DNA of 64,000 nucleotides from Trichosporon coremiiforme (taxonomy: Eukaryota; Basidiomycota; Tremellomycetes; Trichosporonales; Trichosporonaceae). Positions 13,083 through 24,233 of the stretch are shown in pieces (position 1 is the first letter of the stretch; each line of letters opens with the position of its first letter). The stretch covers positions 1,272,851-1,336,850 of the forward strand of contig BCJJ01000011.1 of assembly GCA_039545355.1 (NCBI GenBank). Direction: 5' to 3'. The notes beneath the pieces were generated by a model. That model was given only the letters and a program-made list of their open reading frames with translations. It was not told where the DNA came from and made no database searches. A program made the translations under genes and the position numbers.

Positions 13083-15488
13083 ATGCCTCTCGATTTCATC
13101 GGGACGATCGACTCGGATGACGAGGGACCCACCTTCGAGGTTGAGTCGTCCAAGAAGGGCGGCTCGGCCCAGAACAACCAGGGCGGACCCAGCGACGAGC
13201 TCAACACCGAATTTGTTTTCGACCTTGGCGGTGCCGGACCGGGCACCCTCGACCTCTGGGGCAACGGCACGGACACAGTGAAGGGCGGCAACGAGGCGAT
13301 CAGCGTCGACGACATCATCGCGAGGAGGACCGGAAAGCCTCTCGCTCCGTTCCGGGAACGTAAGCGGAGAAGGGCCGAGGAGGCTGAGGGAAGCGACGAG
13401 GATGAGGAGGAGGAGAGCGACGATGAGGATGAGGACGAAGATGAGGAGGATGGAGAAAGCGGAGACGAGGAGGACGAAGAGATGGACGTCTCCGGGGACA
13501 TCGACATCGGCTCCGAGGGCGATGAGGAAGACGACGACGAGGATGACGATGAGGAAGACGACGACGACGAGGCGATGGACGAGGACGTCGACTCGGACTC
13601 TGACGCCGAGTCGGTTGAGGACGAGGCTGAGATTGCGCGCAAGAACGCTTTCTTCAGTGCCGACCCGACAGCCGATAAGGAGAAGTCTGACCTCCCCACG
13701 ACCTTCGCCTCGATGAACCTCTCCCGCCCCATTCTTCGCGCTCTCAGCAGCCTCGGCTTCAACGCCCCGACGCCGATTCAGTCCCGCGCCGTCCCGCTCG
13801 CTCTTCTCGGCCGTGACATTCTCGGATCCGCCGTGACGGGTTCCGGTAAGACTGCTGCGTTCATGATCCCGATTCTCGAGCGTCTGCAGTACCGCGACCG
13901 AGGGAAGGGAGGAGCCGCATGCCGTGTGCTCGTCCTCTGTCCGACGCGTGAGCTGGCCGTGCAGTGTGAGCAGGTCGGTAAGGCGCTCGCCGAGCGTGGT
14001 GGTCTCGACGTTCGATTCGCTCTTCTCGTCGGTGGTCTCTCCCTCAACGCGCAGGCTCACACCCTCCGCACGCTCCCCGACATTCTCATCGCCACCCCCG
14101 GTCGTCTCATCGACCACCTCACAAACACCCCCTCGTTCACCCTCGGCGCTCTCGACATTCTCGTTATCGACGAGGCGGACCGCATGCTCGAGGCTGGATT
14201 CACGGACGAGCTGGAGGAGATTGTGCGCCAGTGCCCGCGTGGACGACAGACGATGCTGTTCTCCGCCACGATGACGGACAGTGTCGACGAGCTCGTCAAG
14301 CTCTCGCTCGACCGACCCGTACGCGTTTTCGTCGACAAGGAGCGGAACACGGCGGCCGGCCTGACGCAGGAGTTCGTCCGTGTGCGTTCCGAGGAGACGC
14401 GCTCGCCGGCGCTGCTCACGCTCTGCAAGCGCACCGTGCACGAGAAGGCGATCATCTTCTTCCGTTCCAAGGCGCTTGCGCACCAGATGCGTGTCGTGTT
14501 CGGTCTCTGCGGCCTCGTCGCTGCCGAGCTCCACGGAAACCTGACGCAGGAGCAGCGTCTCGTCGCCCTGAACGACTTCAAGGCCGGCCGCGTCGACTAC
14601 CTCCTCGCTACCGACCTTGCCTCGCGTGGACTCGACATCAAGGGTGTCGAGACCGTCATCAACTACGACATGCCAGGCCAGCTGGCGCAGTACGTGCACC
14701 GTGTCGGACGAACGGCGCGTGCGGGCCGCAAGGGACGGTCGATCTCGCTCGTTGGTGAGCCAGACCGCAAGATGCTCAAGGCCGTCATGAAGCGCAGCGA
14801 CAAGGACCAGATCCGCCACCGCATCATCCCGCCCGAGGCGGTGCAGGCCATGTCCGCCAAGCTGGACGAGATGAAGGAGGAGATCTCGGCCGTTCTCGCC
14901 GAGGAGCGCGAGGAGAAGCTCCTCCGCCAGGCGGACATGGAGCTGCGCAAGGGCCAGAACATGGTCGAGCACGAGGCCGAGATCTACTCGCGTCCTGCGC
15001 GCACGTGGTTCCAGAGCGAGAAGGAGAAGGCCGCGGCCAAGGAAGCGGGCAAGACCGCGCACCAGGGCACGACGGAGCAGATGTCGCGCCGCGAGCGCAA
15101 GGCGCTCGAGCAGCAGCAGCAGGCCGCCGAGAAGAAGAAGGAGAAGCACGGCAAATACGACGGCCTGTCGCGTCGCGAGAAGCGCAAGAAGATGGCGCGC
15201 GAGGAGGACGAGGCCGACCGCGCCGCGAGCAAGGCGACCGCAATGGCGATCCGTAGCGCGAAGAAGGCATCTAGGCCCCAGAAGATCACGGAGAACCAGC
15301 CCAAGGTCCAGCCCAAGAAGAAGGGCAAGAGCAAGAAGGCCGCGCCCTCCGCCGACGGAGGCAAGAAGACGGCCCCGAGCTCGAAGAAGTCCAAGTCGGC
15401 GTTCGACCACGAGGGCATGCGTGCCAAGAAGGTCGCCGTCAACCTCGACAAGAAGGGCAAGAAGGGGCCCAAGAAGGGCAAGAAGTAG
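13083..15488 (+). CDS. DRS1: ATP-dependent RNA helicase DRS1 (DEAD-box, large ribosomal subunit assembly)
   Basis: A single exon of 801 residues that starts at MPLDFIGTIDSDDEG, matching the conserved DRS1/DDX27 N-terminus. An acidic Glu/Asp tract (about residues 100-190) precedes the helicase core. The core has a Q-motif-like TPIQSRAVPLALLGRDIL, motif I AVTGSGKT (Lys about 256), PTRELAVQ, TPGRLIDH, DEAD at about 363-366, SAT at about 394-396, TDLASRGLDI, and HRVGRTARAG starting at about 539. The C-terminal 200 residues are a Lys/Ala/Glu-rich helical region and a basic tail, as is usual for this nucleolar enzyme. DRS1 unwinds RNA during 60S pre-ribosome maturation with Nop7-complex factors. 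Length is close to fungal orthologues. The gene converges on the GT32 gene, with 130 bp between the two stop codons. Identification is secure. Confidence 0.96.
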   Translation: MPLDFIGTIDSDDEGPTFEVESSKKGGSAQNNQGGPSDELNTEFVFDLGGAGPGTLDLWGNGTDTVKGGNEAISVDDIIARRTGKPLAPFRERKRRRAEEAEGSDEDEEEESDDEDEDEDEEDGESGDEEDEEMDVSGDIDIGSEGDEEDDDEDDDEEDDDDEAMDEDVDSDSDAESVEDEAEIARKNAFFSADPTADKEKSDLPTTFASMNLSRPILRALSSLGFNAPTPIQSRAVPLALLGRDILGSAVTGSGKTAAFMIPILERLQYRDRGKGGAACRVLVLCPTRELAVQCEQVGKALAERGGLDVRFALLVGGLSLNAQAHTLRTLPDILIATPGRLIDHLTNTPSFTLGALDILVIDEADRMLEAGFTDELEEIVRQCPRGRQTMLFSATMTDSVDELVKLSLDRPVRVFVDKERNTAAGLTQEFVRVRSEETRSPALLTLCKRTVHEKAIIFFRSKALAHQMRVVFGLCGLVAAELHGNLTQEQRLVALNDFKAGRVDYLLATDLASRGLDIKGVETVINYDMPGQLAQYVHRVGRTARAGRKGRSISLVGEPDRKMLKAVMKRSDKDQIRHRIIPPEAVQAMSAKLDEMKEEISAVLAEEREEKLLRQADMELRKGQNMVEHEAEIYSRPARTWFQSEKEKAAAKEAGKTAHQGTTEQMSRRERKALEQQQQAAEKKKEKHGKYDGLSRREKRKKMAREEDEADRAASKATAMAIRSAKKASRPQKITENQPKVQPKKKGKSKKAAPSADGGKKTAPSSKKSKSAFDHEGMRAKKVAVNLDKKGKKGPKKGKK

Positions 15489-15618
15489 AGTGTCTGGCGT
15501 TCTTTAGGTCTTCAGGTGTTTCCATAGATGCATATTTCATTCCAGCACAGCATATACGGGCGAGCATGGGCTGGGTGGGCTGTATTACTAGTACACTACT
15601 GACTGCTATTGACGGGGA

Positions 15619-17110
15619 CTACCATCCCTCCTTCTTCCAACTTCCCTTGAACCCGTGTACAAGCGCGTTCTGCGGGTTCCCGACACGTCCGGCGCCAAAG
15701 TCCTTGTGGCCGCCGGGACTGAACGCCGTGATGGGAAGGATGAGTACTTCGCCGATGCGCGTCGGGCGGGTGATGCCGCGGAGGTCCTTCCAAGTAACCC
15801 GATACCGGGCGAGGAGGTACGCCATGACCGCATCTGTGAACACGCCCGGTCCAGTCCAATTGATGACGTCGAGATGGTCAAAGTCCTCCTCGCGGGGACT
15901 GTCGTGCTGCACGAGCGGGCGATCGATCTGGAGTGCCGTGCGGCCCTCTTCCTCCAACTTCGCCTTTGCTGCACGGAAGCTCTTCTCAACGTCCTCGAGC
16001 TGCTTCTTCTGTTCCTCATACTCGTGCATGGCGGAGACGTACGCCGTGTTGCGTACGACTCGGCGCACAGCCTCGAGCATGATGGGGTGTGAGGGCGCGC
16101 TCGCCAGCGCCCACTGGCAGATACCGAGGGGTCGGGGCCAGTTGCGGTGCCAGTTCAGGTCCGAGTGCACGCTGACATCGATGCCGAGCACGATGGAGGC
16201 GTCCCGACCCTCGAACTTTTGCCGCCACCCAGGCCCGTCCGCCCGGTTCACATTCAGCCAGTGCACCTCGTGCCGGCCCCACTCTGAGATGGGCTCCGTC
16301 GGCGTCGTGTCTGTGTCCACGTAGACTCCGCCCTTGACGAGGGGGAGGAGGTAGCGCAGGAAGTCGGCGCGCAGCACGCCCCGGTTCAGCGTCTTCCACG
16401 TCCACGCCACGTCCTGGATGTCCCGGCCGTTGTGGTCCTTTGGCGGCTCGGCGGCGGGGAACGTCTCGCGCACGTAACTCTCGGCGCCCTTGTCGCTGTA
16501 GAACTCCAGCGTCCAGCCGGGATTGTCCTGGGTCCACTTGGCGCCCGTCTTGGTCTCGTTCTTGTCCGTTTGGAAGATCGTCTTGAAATCCCACATCGGC
16601 TTCAATGGCGCTTCCAAGTCCTGCCCCGATGGAGCCAGATACATCGACTTGTGCGACGGGGGTAGATGCGCATGGATCCCTGCCTCGAACTTGCCCCGGA
16701 GCGATTCGGGAATCAGCGTCGACGTGAACTGCCACAGATTGACGAAGAATCTGCCGTCAGCTATGCACCACGAATCCGCAGCATTGCCCTCTAGCCAGGC
16801 ATACTCACTCCGTCGTCCCCTCGTATCCCTCGATGAAGCCGATGCGATAGCTCTCGTCCGCCTTTGGTCCGAGTTCGTAGTACTTCCGGCCCAGATCGTC
16901 GGTTCCGACCCAGTCGCCCAATTTCGCCTCGGCGAGCGGTGTCGGAACCGACTGCCACAGCCACTCCTTGAATGCGAAGCCGAAGCCGAGGACCATGAGC
17001 ACGGTGCCCAGAGCCATCATTCCGAACAGCTGCTTCTGGCGCGAGTACACCCAGCGCTCGCGCGTCTGCGTTCCGCCGCCGGGGAGCAGCTCGTACTTGT
17101 GCTGCCACAT
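15619..17110 (-). CDS. GT32-family glycosyltransferase (OCH1/HOC1-like alpha-1,6-mannosyltransferase)
   Basis: Two exons, 17110-16809 and 16750-15619, separated by a 58-nt intron, give 477 residues. The N-terminus has a short cytosolic stretch and one hydrophobic anchor (about residues 28-50, near LFGMMALGTVLMVLGFGFAF), typical of a Golgi type II membrane enzyme. The luminal domain shows the GT32 pattern: NPGWTLEFYSD, then LRADFLRYLLPLVKGGVYVD with the metal-binding DTD at about 246-248, and a later WALASAPSHPIM segment. OCH1-type enzymes extend the outer mannan chain on N-glycans; other GT32 members make inositolphosphoceramide-linked sugars. The sequence supports the family, but the exact acceptor is not determined. 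A 620-nt ATG-free stretch lies upstream of the start. Confidence 0.85.
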
Positions 17111-18946
17111 TGCGGATCGTCTATCTCGCTAAAAGTCGTTGGTAGGCGTTGGTATCAAATCGGCTGCTGAACGTCGCAGCACTCGGAGATGTCGAGCACG
17201 GCCCTTATAGCGGAAACGACAGGTGGGAGAGGAGTGAAGAGTGATGTGCGCTCAACGGGCAGCACACACGGCGGCGAGGTCGCCAGACAGCGCGAGGGTG
17301 GTGGGGTCAACAGAGCGAAACAGAAGAACAACGCAGACTAAGGTTGTGTGCTGTGAAAGCACTGCAAGGGGTTGCACTGCAGCAGGCGCGGCGGTGCGAC
17401 GAGGGGCAAGCACGCGTTGCACGCGTAAAAATACGACCCAAGTGCCGATCGGCGTGCTGCGCGCTGCGGTCGCCGAATGATTTGAATGTCGTGCTGCTGC
17501 GCTCAACTCGAGCTATACCTTGATGGCGTTAGGGCTGCTGCAACTCGTCGCCGAGAAAACGGCCGAAGCGGGCTTCCGGTCCTTGGTTGTTTTTGGCCGT
17601 TTTCGTCCAGATGAACGCCGCCTTGACTGTCGATAGATAAGGCTAGCGTGACAGGGCGTACGCGCGTGCGCTGGCTGAGCCGCTGGCCGGCAGGTGTCGG
17701 TGATGAGTGGTCAAGAGTTGAAAGATCAGCATCGACGTCTAGAAACTAAACCGCCGAGCAAGCGAGAGGTTTATGAGAGCCGTCGCGACGCATCCGGGGC
17801 CAGCTATGAAGGGCGCTGACGTGCACGTCGGAGACGGCTCAGGTTCAAAGTCAGAGAGTGTAAAGCATCAGAGGTGGAGGCGGTGGAAGGTGAGGGGCCA
17901 AGAGGAACGAGGAACCGGGGCAATCTCATCTCTCAGAGCTCTGACGCACAGGGGTATGCTGCGTGCCCCCTGTGATTTCTGCGACCGGTATCTCCTAGCG
18001 TCTTCAGAAAGCCAGCCAGCGGAGAAGGCAGGACGGAGCGTGCCTGCAAGGAGGGCAAGGAGGGCAAAGTGAGCAAGGGGAAGAAGGGGCTTCGGCGCGG
18101 CATGTGATGGCTGCGGGAATGCAGGCTCATGCTTCCCCGCTGAATGGTCAGCCCAACTTCATCGCCTCAAGCCCACCGCCTGCGCGGAGAAGTTTTGGGC
18201 TTGACGTAAGCCACGGGCTGATGGCAGCATCTGCGACTCCTCCACCGCTCCTGATAGCAGTGCAAGCAGCGCGGCTCCGTGTTTCTGATTCAGACGCAGC
18301 AACCACCGCCATTTGCTTGGAATCCTGCCTTCCAGTCCCGCTGGATTGCCTCTATGTGTGCATGGCAGACTGCAGCCATCGCAGAAACCTGACGGGGGTA
18401 TTCCGAAGCAGAGCCCTTACACGCCAGGTCTCACGCCAAGTCTGATCTCATTCCAATCTCGCACTGCAACAGGAACCGCAAGATCCACCAAACCGCGCCG
18501 CAGTCGCACATTGTCCGTCCAACAGCCCGCTCGGACGTAAGAGGCGTCGACGTGCAACCACCACGCACCATGTGCTCCCCTGTAGCTCTTGACCGCCTTA
18601 TCTTTTGGGCTACTGATGCAACCAACCATCACTTGGGCTGACGAGATCACAACGAGCTAGCAGGTCATGACATCAGGGGCGCAGGGACGCACGCAGGGCA
18701 CACGTCTGCAGGGCTCGTGTCAGCCTGAATTGTTTGTACCCAGAAACTCATTCACGCAAAAGCCTAATCAACAAACGTTCTTCCCGGTAATCGCACCCGC
18801 GGTCCAACACCACTCCGCACTTCCTGCGCTAGTACTCCAGCCCTCCCGAAGGGGACTCAACACCGAATGCATACATGCCAAATACAAAGTCTGCCTATCG
18901 TACATCGTCGTCCGTCGTCGCGCTTGGCCTTTCGTTAACCACGTTG
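17111..18946. other. Intergenic region between the GT32 gene and SMC6
   Basis: No exon with a recognisable product is visible. The part next to the GT32 start (17111-17729) has no ATG on the minus strand and may be a 5' leader. The rest has short unconvincing open frames and presumably the GT32 promoter and SMC6 3' end. Confidence 0.5.
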
Positions 18947-21900
18947 CTACTGGGGGGCGAAGGGGAGTGTCTGCTGTCCTCGCACCGGATCCGACATTCG
19001 AATCACCTTCTCGTTCGCCTTCGCAGTCATGCCCGCCATGTCCTGCGGCGTGATGAAGATGTACTGCTTGTTGTCACTCTCACGCGCGCTGTCGATGAGG
19101 AGCGAAGACGCAATCTTGCGGTTGACCATGTCCAGGAACACATCCCATTCGTCAAGGCAGCGGATCGTGTTACCAGACGTGTCCCACAGCGCCGCCAGGA
19201 AAGACACTGTCGAGTACGAGCGCTCACCACCAGAAAGGTTAATGGGTGCCTTGGTGTACTGGCTCGCGCCTCCCTGAGTCTCCTTTCCGACGTTGGTCGT
19301 CTGCACACGGAGTGACAGAGTCTCATTATCGTGGTTGAAGACGAGACGTCCATCGAATCCACGCTTGTGGATATTGGCGATGAAGGCCGTGCGGGCTCGG
19401 ACCGCCACGTGGTGGCGGAGCTCCTGCCACTTGGTCTGGCGCTGAATGACGTTCTTCTTCAGTTCTGCGGCCAGCGTCTCCACTCCGTGAATCTTCGTGC
19501 GAGACTCATTCAACTTCTGCAGGGCCTCCTCGTAGTTGGCGGTGAGGTCGTCAAGGTTGATGTTGGTCCTAGAAATTAGCATCGAAAGGTTATGGCCGAC
19601 TGTGTGCACTCACTGCTTCTCCGCCTCCTTCAGCTGCCTCTCCAGCGAGTCGCTGTTCTTCTTGATGGCCTCAGACGTCCTTGTGGTCTCGACACGTTCT
19701 CCAAAGCCTTCCGCCTTCACGGACCACTCGATAGCCATCCGTTGGACTTTCTCGAGCTCGGCCGTCATTGCGGTGATGCGCCCTTCGTACCGCTTCTGAC
19801 CTTCTTTGCGGATCCCGATGGTTTGCTGAAGCTCATTTCGCTGCACCATCATCTCGTTGACGGCTTCCTGACCATTAGCCTACACAGCAACGCTTTATGC
19901 TCACCCTTTTCTGCCTATAGGTGCCGCTGTTAAGCTTCTCATCGAGCTCCTTGATCTTGTCCTCAGCTTCCCGTTGAGCTCGCATGACCCTCTTCAGGGT
20001 GCCCTCCTGACCAGCCAACTGCTTATCACATTCAGTGATCTCAGCCTCAACTTCTGAGCGCGTTGAAATCAAAGCATCTCCTGTCGTTGGCTGAAGCTTC
20101 TCCAGCTCGTCGTCGAACTGACGAAGCAGCCGTTCAATTTTGTGGCGACCCTCCTGAAGACGCTGCAGAGATTGCTGCCAGTCAGCATATAAGCAAATCT
20201 GTGGCACTCACGTTCGCAGTTCGCTCTTTGTTGTCTGCATCCCGCTTGGCTCGAATAGCAGTGTCCATCTCGGCGATAGCTTTGTCGCGTTCTTCTTCCG
20301 CAGCTCGAACTTTGCCCTCGAGGTTGCGCCGTTCAGCCTCAGTGTCCTTAACGAATAGGCCAGGGCCCCTCCAGACAGACATCGGGCTCAGTTGCGTCAT
20401 GCTGCTTTGTCAGTCCCGAACTGCCGTCATGTACTCACTTGGCTCGACCCGTCTGGTTCTTCAGATCCGCACTGATCACCGTAATTTGGTCGCTCACGTT
20501 CGCGGCGAGGAGCCGATCAATGACATCCTTGCCGGCGTGCGCTGTCTTGGCAACAAACACCTTCTCGATACGAGCTTGGTTGATGAAGATGCGGAGGACC
20601 TCTTCATTGGAAAACTTCAGTTTGCTGAGGACAGTCTCACCTCGCGCAGAGAGGTCGCCTCGCGAGTAGTCGAACAGGTCGCCTCGCCATTGCAGTACCG
20701 GCGGAAACTTGTTCGGCATACCTGCAACGGAATACCCGTGCTGACCACGACTGCACTCGGTGAGGATTTTCAGAAGGGTCAGGCGGTCCTCATCGCATCG
20801 AACCGCGAATTGGTTCATTAGACCTCCGAGGTAGGACTCAAGCACGCCACGGTAGCTCTCGTCTTCGAGCTGGACATACTGGCCCAGTGGTCCGAGCGGC
20901 GCACCAGCGCGCCAATTCGCTTTCTGAATGCGATCCATGACCATCCTAATGTTGTTGCCAAACTTCTCGAGACCGTCGCGGGAAGCTCTCTGGAAAGGCT
21001 GCAGATTCCTCCGCGCTTGATCCAGAGCCTGGTTAGCTTCGTCCCTCAGGGTAGCCTTGGCTCTCTCAGCTTGCTCAGCCGCGTCACAAGCCGCTGCCGC
21101 ATCACGCGCTTCCTTCTCCTTGGTGGGTCGAGCGCGAGTCATGTTCTGGAGGAGGTCCTGATGGTGCTTGATCTTGTCCCGGAGCGCTTCCATCTGGGGG
21201 TCCATTCCGGATCCGTGGTCACGAGCTTTAGCTGCGATCTTCTTGTCAAGATCGGCAACCTCAGCCTTCTTCCTCTTGATCTCATTCTTGAGTTCCTCAA
21301 TCGACTCCTGGCACGGTCAGAAACCGTTCTAATGGAAGAAACTCACATTGACCATCTCCACCTCGGATTCCGCCTTCGCCAACTCCTTCTTCGCGTCCTT
21401 CTTCGCCAGCTTCAAAGGGACGATCTCGTTAAGGTCTTCCTGCGCTTCGGCCTCGAGCTCGGTGATATCCTTGTGAAGTTTCGAGATTTTGGACTGCTGT
21501 CAGTTGTTTTGCGTAGGGAAGGCGTACCTTGTGCTTCTCGATCTCCTCTTCTACCTGCTTAAGCTTCTCCTTCTCCTGGTCGAGTCTGTCCGTCATATCC
21601 TCGACGTCCTTTTCCTTCTGGATGACGTATGACCACGCGAGCTCCCGCCGGCATCGGTCATGCTCAAGCCGAATGTCGGCCACTCTCCTCGCGACCTGGA
21701 TCTGCGCCCCCAGACGCCTCACTCTGGCTTCGAGGCCTGGTTCGGCTTCCTTGGCGGCGGCCACTTCGCGCTCCATCTTCAGCACCGTGGACTGGGTAGC
21801 ACTGTACGAGTCGGCCAAGAATTGGAGATTCGTGCCGCGGAGGAAAAACGAGTACAGCTTGCGCTCATCGGTGGAAGCGAGGAACGACTTCGCAGCGTCC

Positions 21901-22700
21901 TGCGTCAGGAGAGTGAGTGGAGAGTCGATGTCGAGGTTGAAGTGGTTCATGATGTTCTTGAGCTCGATCGACTTTTTCTCGATGATATTGCCGCCGCGAA
22001 CCGTACGGAACTTGTACTGCGAGCTGCCGTTCCGATCAATGATACGCTCGATGATGATGTCGTCGGTGTAACGGTCGGGTTCGAACGCGTCTGGGCCCTT
22101 GTTGGCGATCGTGAGGGTAATGACCGCACGGCTGAGAATCAGTCACGGATCGGGCATGATGACTCACTCTGAACCATGCATGATCAAGTCTTTTATGCCC
22201 TGGCCACGACCAGTGATCGCCGCCTTGGCTCCAAGCGCCACGGCGACCGCAGTCAGAACGGCACTCTTGCCACTGCCGTTGTGACCGACGAGGAAGTTCA
22301 AGCGCGGCGCGAACTGAACTGTCAAGTTCTTATGACACATGAAGTTCACGAGATTAATACTCTTGAGAACTCCAGCTTCCGAAACAGTCTGCCACCCATC
22401 AGCTTGTGTAACATTAGTCTAGCCGGCTCCACAACACTCACGCCCATGTACCGGCCCCTTCTAGCGCGCGCGGCAATGAAAGCCTGTTCATTCTTTTCGT
22501 CGTCATCGAGATCGGAAGGCTCATAGTCCATAGTGTCGTCTTCTGGCTCCTCGGTCGCCGCCGTGTTCTCGAGTTTTACGCGTTTGATCTGACACACAGT
22601 TAGCTCGAGCAAGCGGACTCCAACTTACAGAGCGATCTCCTTCATCTTCACTTTCGGTGCTGTCACGCCGCCTAGGGCTGCGCGACAAGCTTCTTGCCAT
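18947..22700 (-). CDS. SMC6: Structural maintenance of chromosomes protein 6 (SMC5/6 complex)
   Basis: Ten exons on the minus strand: 22700-22629, 22588-22442, 22388-22168, 22131-21528, 21493-21347, 21307-20439, 20401-20212, 20174-19905, 19867-19614 and 19568-18947, encoding 1131 residues. The N-terminal half-ATPase carries NFMCHKNL and Walker A GHNGSGKS (about 108-115), preceded by a short Ser/Arg and acidic tail. Two long coiled coils flank a hinge around residues 470-620. The C-terminal half has the SMC6-specific signature LSGGERSYSTVSFLAALWD (about 1036-1054) and Walker B IRCLDEWDVFLDMVNRK. SMC6 pairs with SMC5 and the Nse subunits in DNA repair, replication-fork restart and rDNA stability. 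Length matches the family. The intron before exon 9 has a weak GTGAGC donor and a CTAAT branch. Identification is secure; single boundaries could shift slightly. Confidence 0.95.
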
Positions 22701-23018
22701 ATTGACGAGAGCCCGCGAGGGAAGGAAGAAATGCGAGTTTTGGTGGAGCGTGTGGTACCGGGACATTACATAGCTCCCTTCCTCATGGAAGTCTGGTCGC
22801 GTCAACTTGCGGCATCAATTTGGGCGCGTATCATATCCGTGCCTGGAAACAAACAATCCTGGGTGGGTGAGACTCCCCTCCCCCATGGTGCTCCTTGCCA
22901 CCGAACCCGTCCGATGACATGCATGGCAGCAAAAGACAGGACAAGAGGACTATAGACACGGTTCTATGCGTCTAGTATTCTATTTAGTATTCGAAGGTGT
23001 TGAGAGCCTAGTGGTAGG
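22701..23018. promoter_or_regulatory. SMC6 upstream region
   Basis: 318 bp between the SMC6 start and the stop of the GNAT gene. Both genes read on the minus strand, so this contains the SMC6 promoter and the 3' end of the upstream gene. No specific element is recognised. Confidence 0.4.
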
Positions 23019-23977
23019 TCACTTCTCCAGGCCGCGTGCCATGAGCTTGTCGACGTGCTCACGGACGCCCGCCTCCCATTCGTACCAGGTGACACTCGCC
23101 ATGAACGTGTCGCGAACCATGCACTGGGCGTTCTCGACACCCGGCCGGCCATCTGTTCTGTCAGCTTTCGAAGCACGCAAAGACAGCTGTCGAACTCACC
23201 CCTGACGCCGATCTTGCCCTCGGGAAGCACAATGAGCGCACGGAGGATACCTTCCTTCGTGAAACCCATACGGGCGGCGGTCTTGGCGCTCTGAGCGTTG
23301 ATCGAGTTCGCCTTCCACTGGCAACGACGGAGGCCCAGGCCACCGTCCTCCGGGGCGTCCAGAATGCGGTGCATCAGCAGGCCCACCGTCTCCGTCGTGA
23401 CATACGTGCGCTGCCGTCAGTTTCACTCCTGCGGCACATGAAACTTACATGGAACGGCGACAGCACAATGAGCCATCCGATCTCACCCATCATGTGTGCG
23501 CGGCTGCACTCCATCAGCGTCACAGTGCCGGCGAACTCATAGTCCTCCGGCGCAGCCGTTTGATTGTCCAGTGGCGCAGCGTAGATCGCGTGGCGGAGGT
23601 CAGCCTGCCATTAGCTTCGATGTGTTGCAGCCGAGCTAGACCTACCGGGTTCCGTCGCCCAGCCTCCAAGAACTGACACGCCTCGTCGACGCTCGAGTTC
23701 ACGTCGCTGGGAATGTACGTCAAAACCTCGGGGTGCGCTTTCGTGCCCTCATACAGAAGCTTGGCGTGCAGTTTTGGCTGAGCGTCAGTTTCTCGTAACC
23801 TGGAGCACAACTCACGACAAACGGGCGGAGCTGGACCCGGTGCCCCGTCAGGACTTTGGGCTCGAACATGAAGTTGAAGTCATAGTCCTCGGGCTCAGTA
23901 TCGAGGTTCACATTCGGGATACGCTGGACGGTCGGCGGTTGCCAGGTGTTCTTGAACTTCGTCTGCGTCGCTGCCAT
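23019..23977 (-). CDS. GNAT-family N-acetyltransferase (RimJ/RimL-like)
   Basis: Five exons: 23977-23816, 23777-23646, 23604-23449, 23410-23200 and 23152-23019, encoding 264 residues. The fold order fits the RimJ/RimL-like branch of GNAT enzymes. A strand with VLTGHRVQLRPFV near residue 45 is followed by helices, then a central FAGTVTLMECSR and GEIGWLIVLSPF. Next come a helix with TETVGLLMHRILD and the typical LRRCQWKANSINAQSAKTA, where asparagine-rich residues precede AARMGFTKEGILRA. Many fungal genes of this type are annotated only as acetyltransferases, and the substrate (small molecule or protein N-terminus) cannot be told from sequence. No signal peptide is seen, so it is probably cytosolic. 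The last intron has two possible AG acceptors 5 nt apart; only the downstream one keeps the frame. Confidence 0.82.
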
Positions 23978-24233
23978 CTTGGATTACTGGAGATGAGAGT
24001 GAAGGTTGAGAGAACCGAAGCATTCCGAGCTTACGACTCAACCTCGGGCGCCATCGTGATCGACTCAACTGGCCTCCACCTCCACCTCCACCGGCACACG
24101 CCCACTATCAGCCCTGGTGGGGTCATCGGACTTGCCCGTTGGCCGTCATAGGCGACGGGCCATCACCCAGAATGCAAGAGTTTCAAGCAGCATTGGAGTA
24201 TCTAATTTATCTATACATGGCACGCTACAATGA

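Noticed and set aside
13023..15410. A 795-codon open frame antisense to DRS1
   Set aside because: It mirrors DRS1 codon bias in GC-rich DNA, has Leu/Arg/Val-rich translation and no family resemblance, while the sense frame has all DEAD-box motifs.
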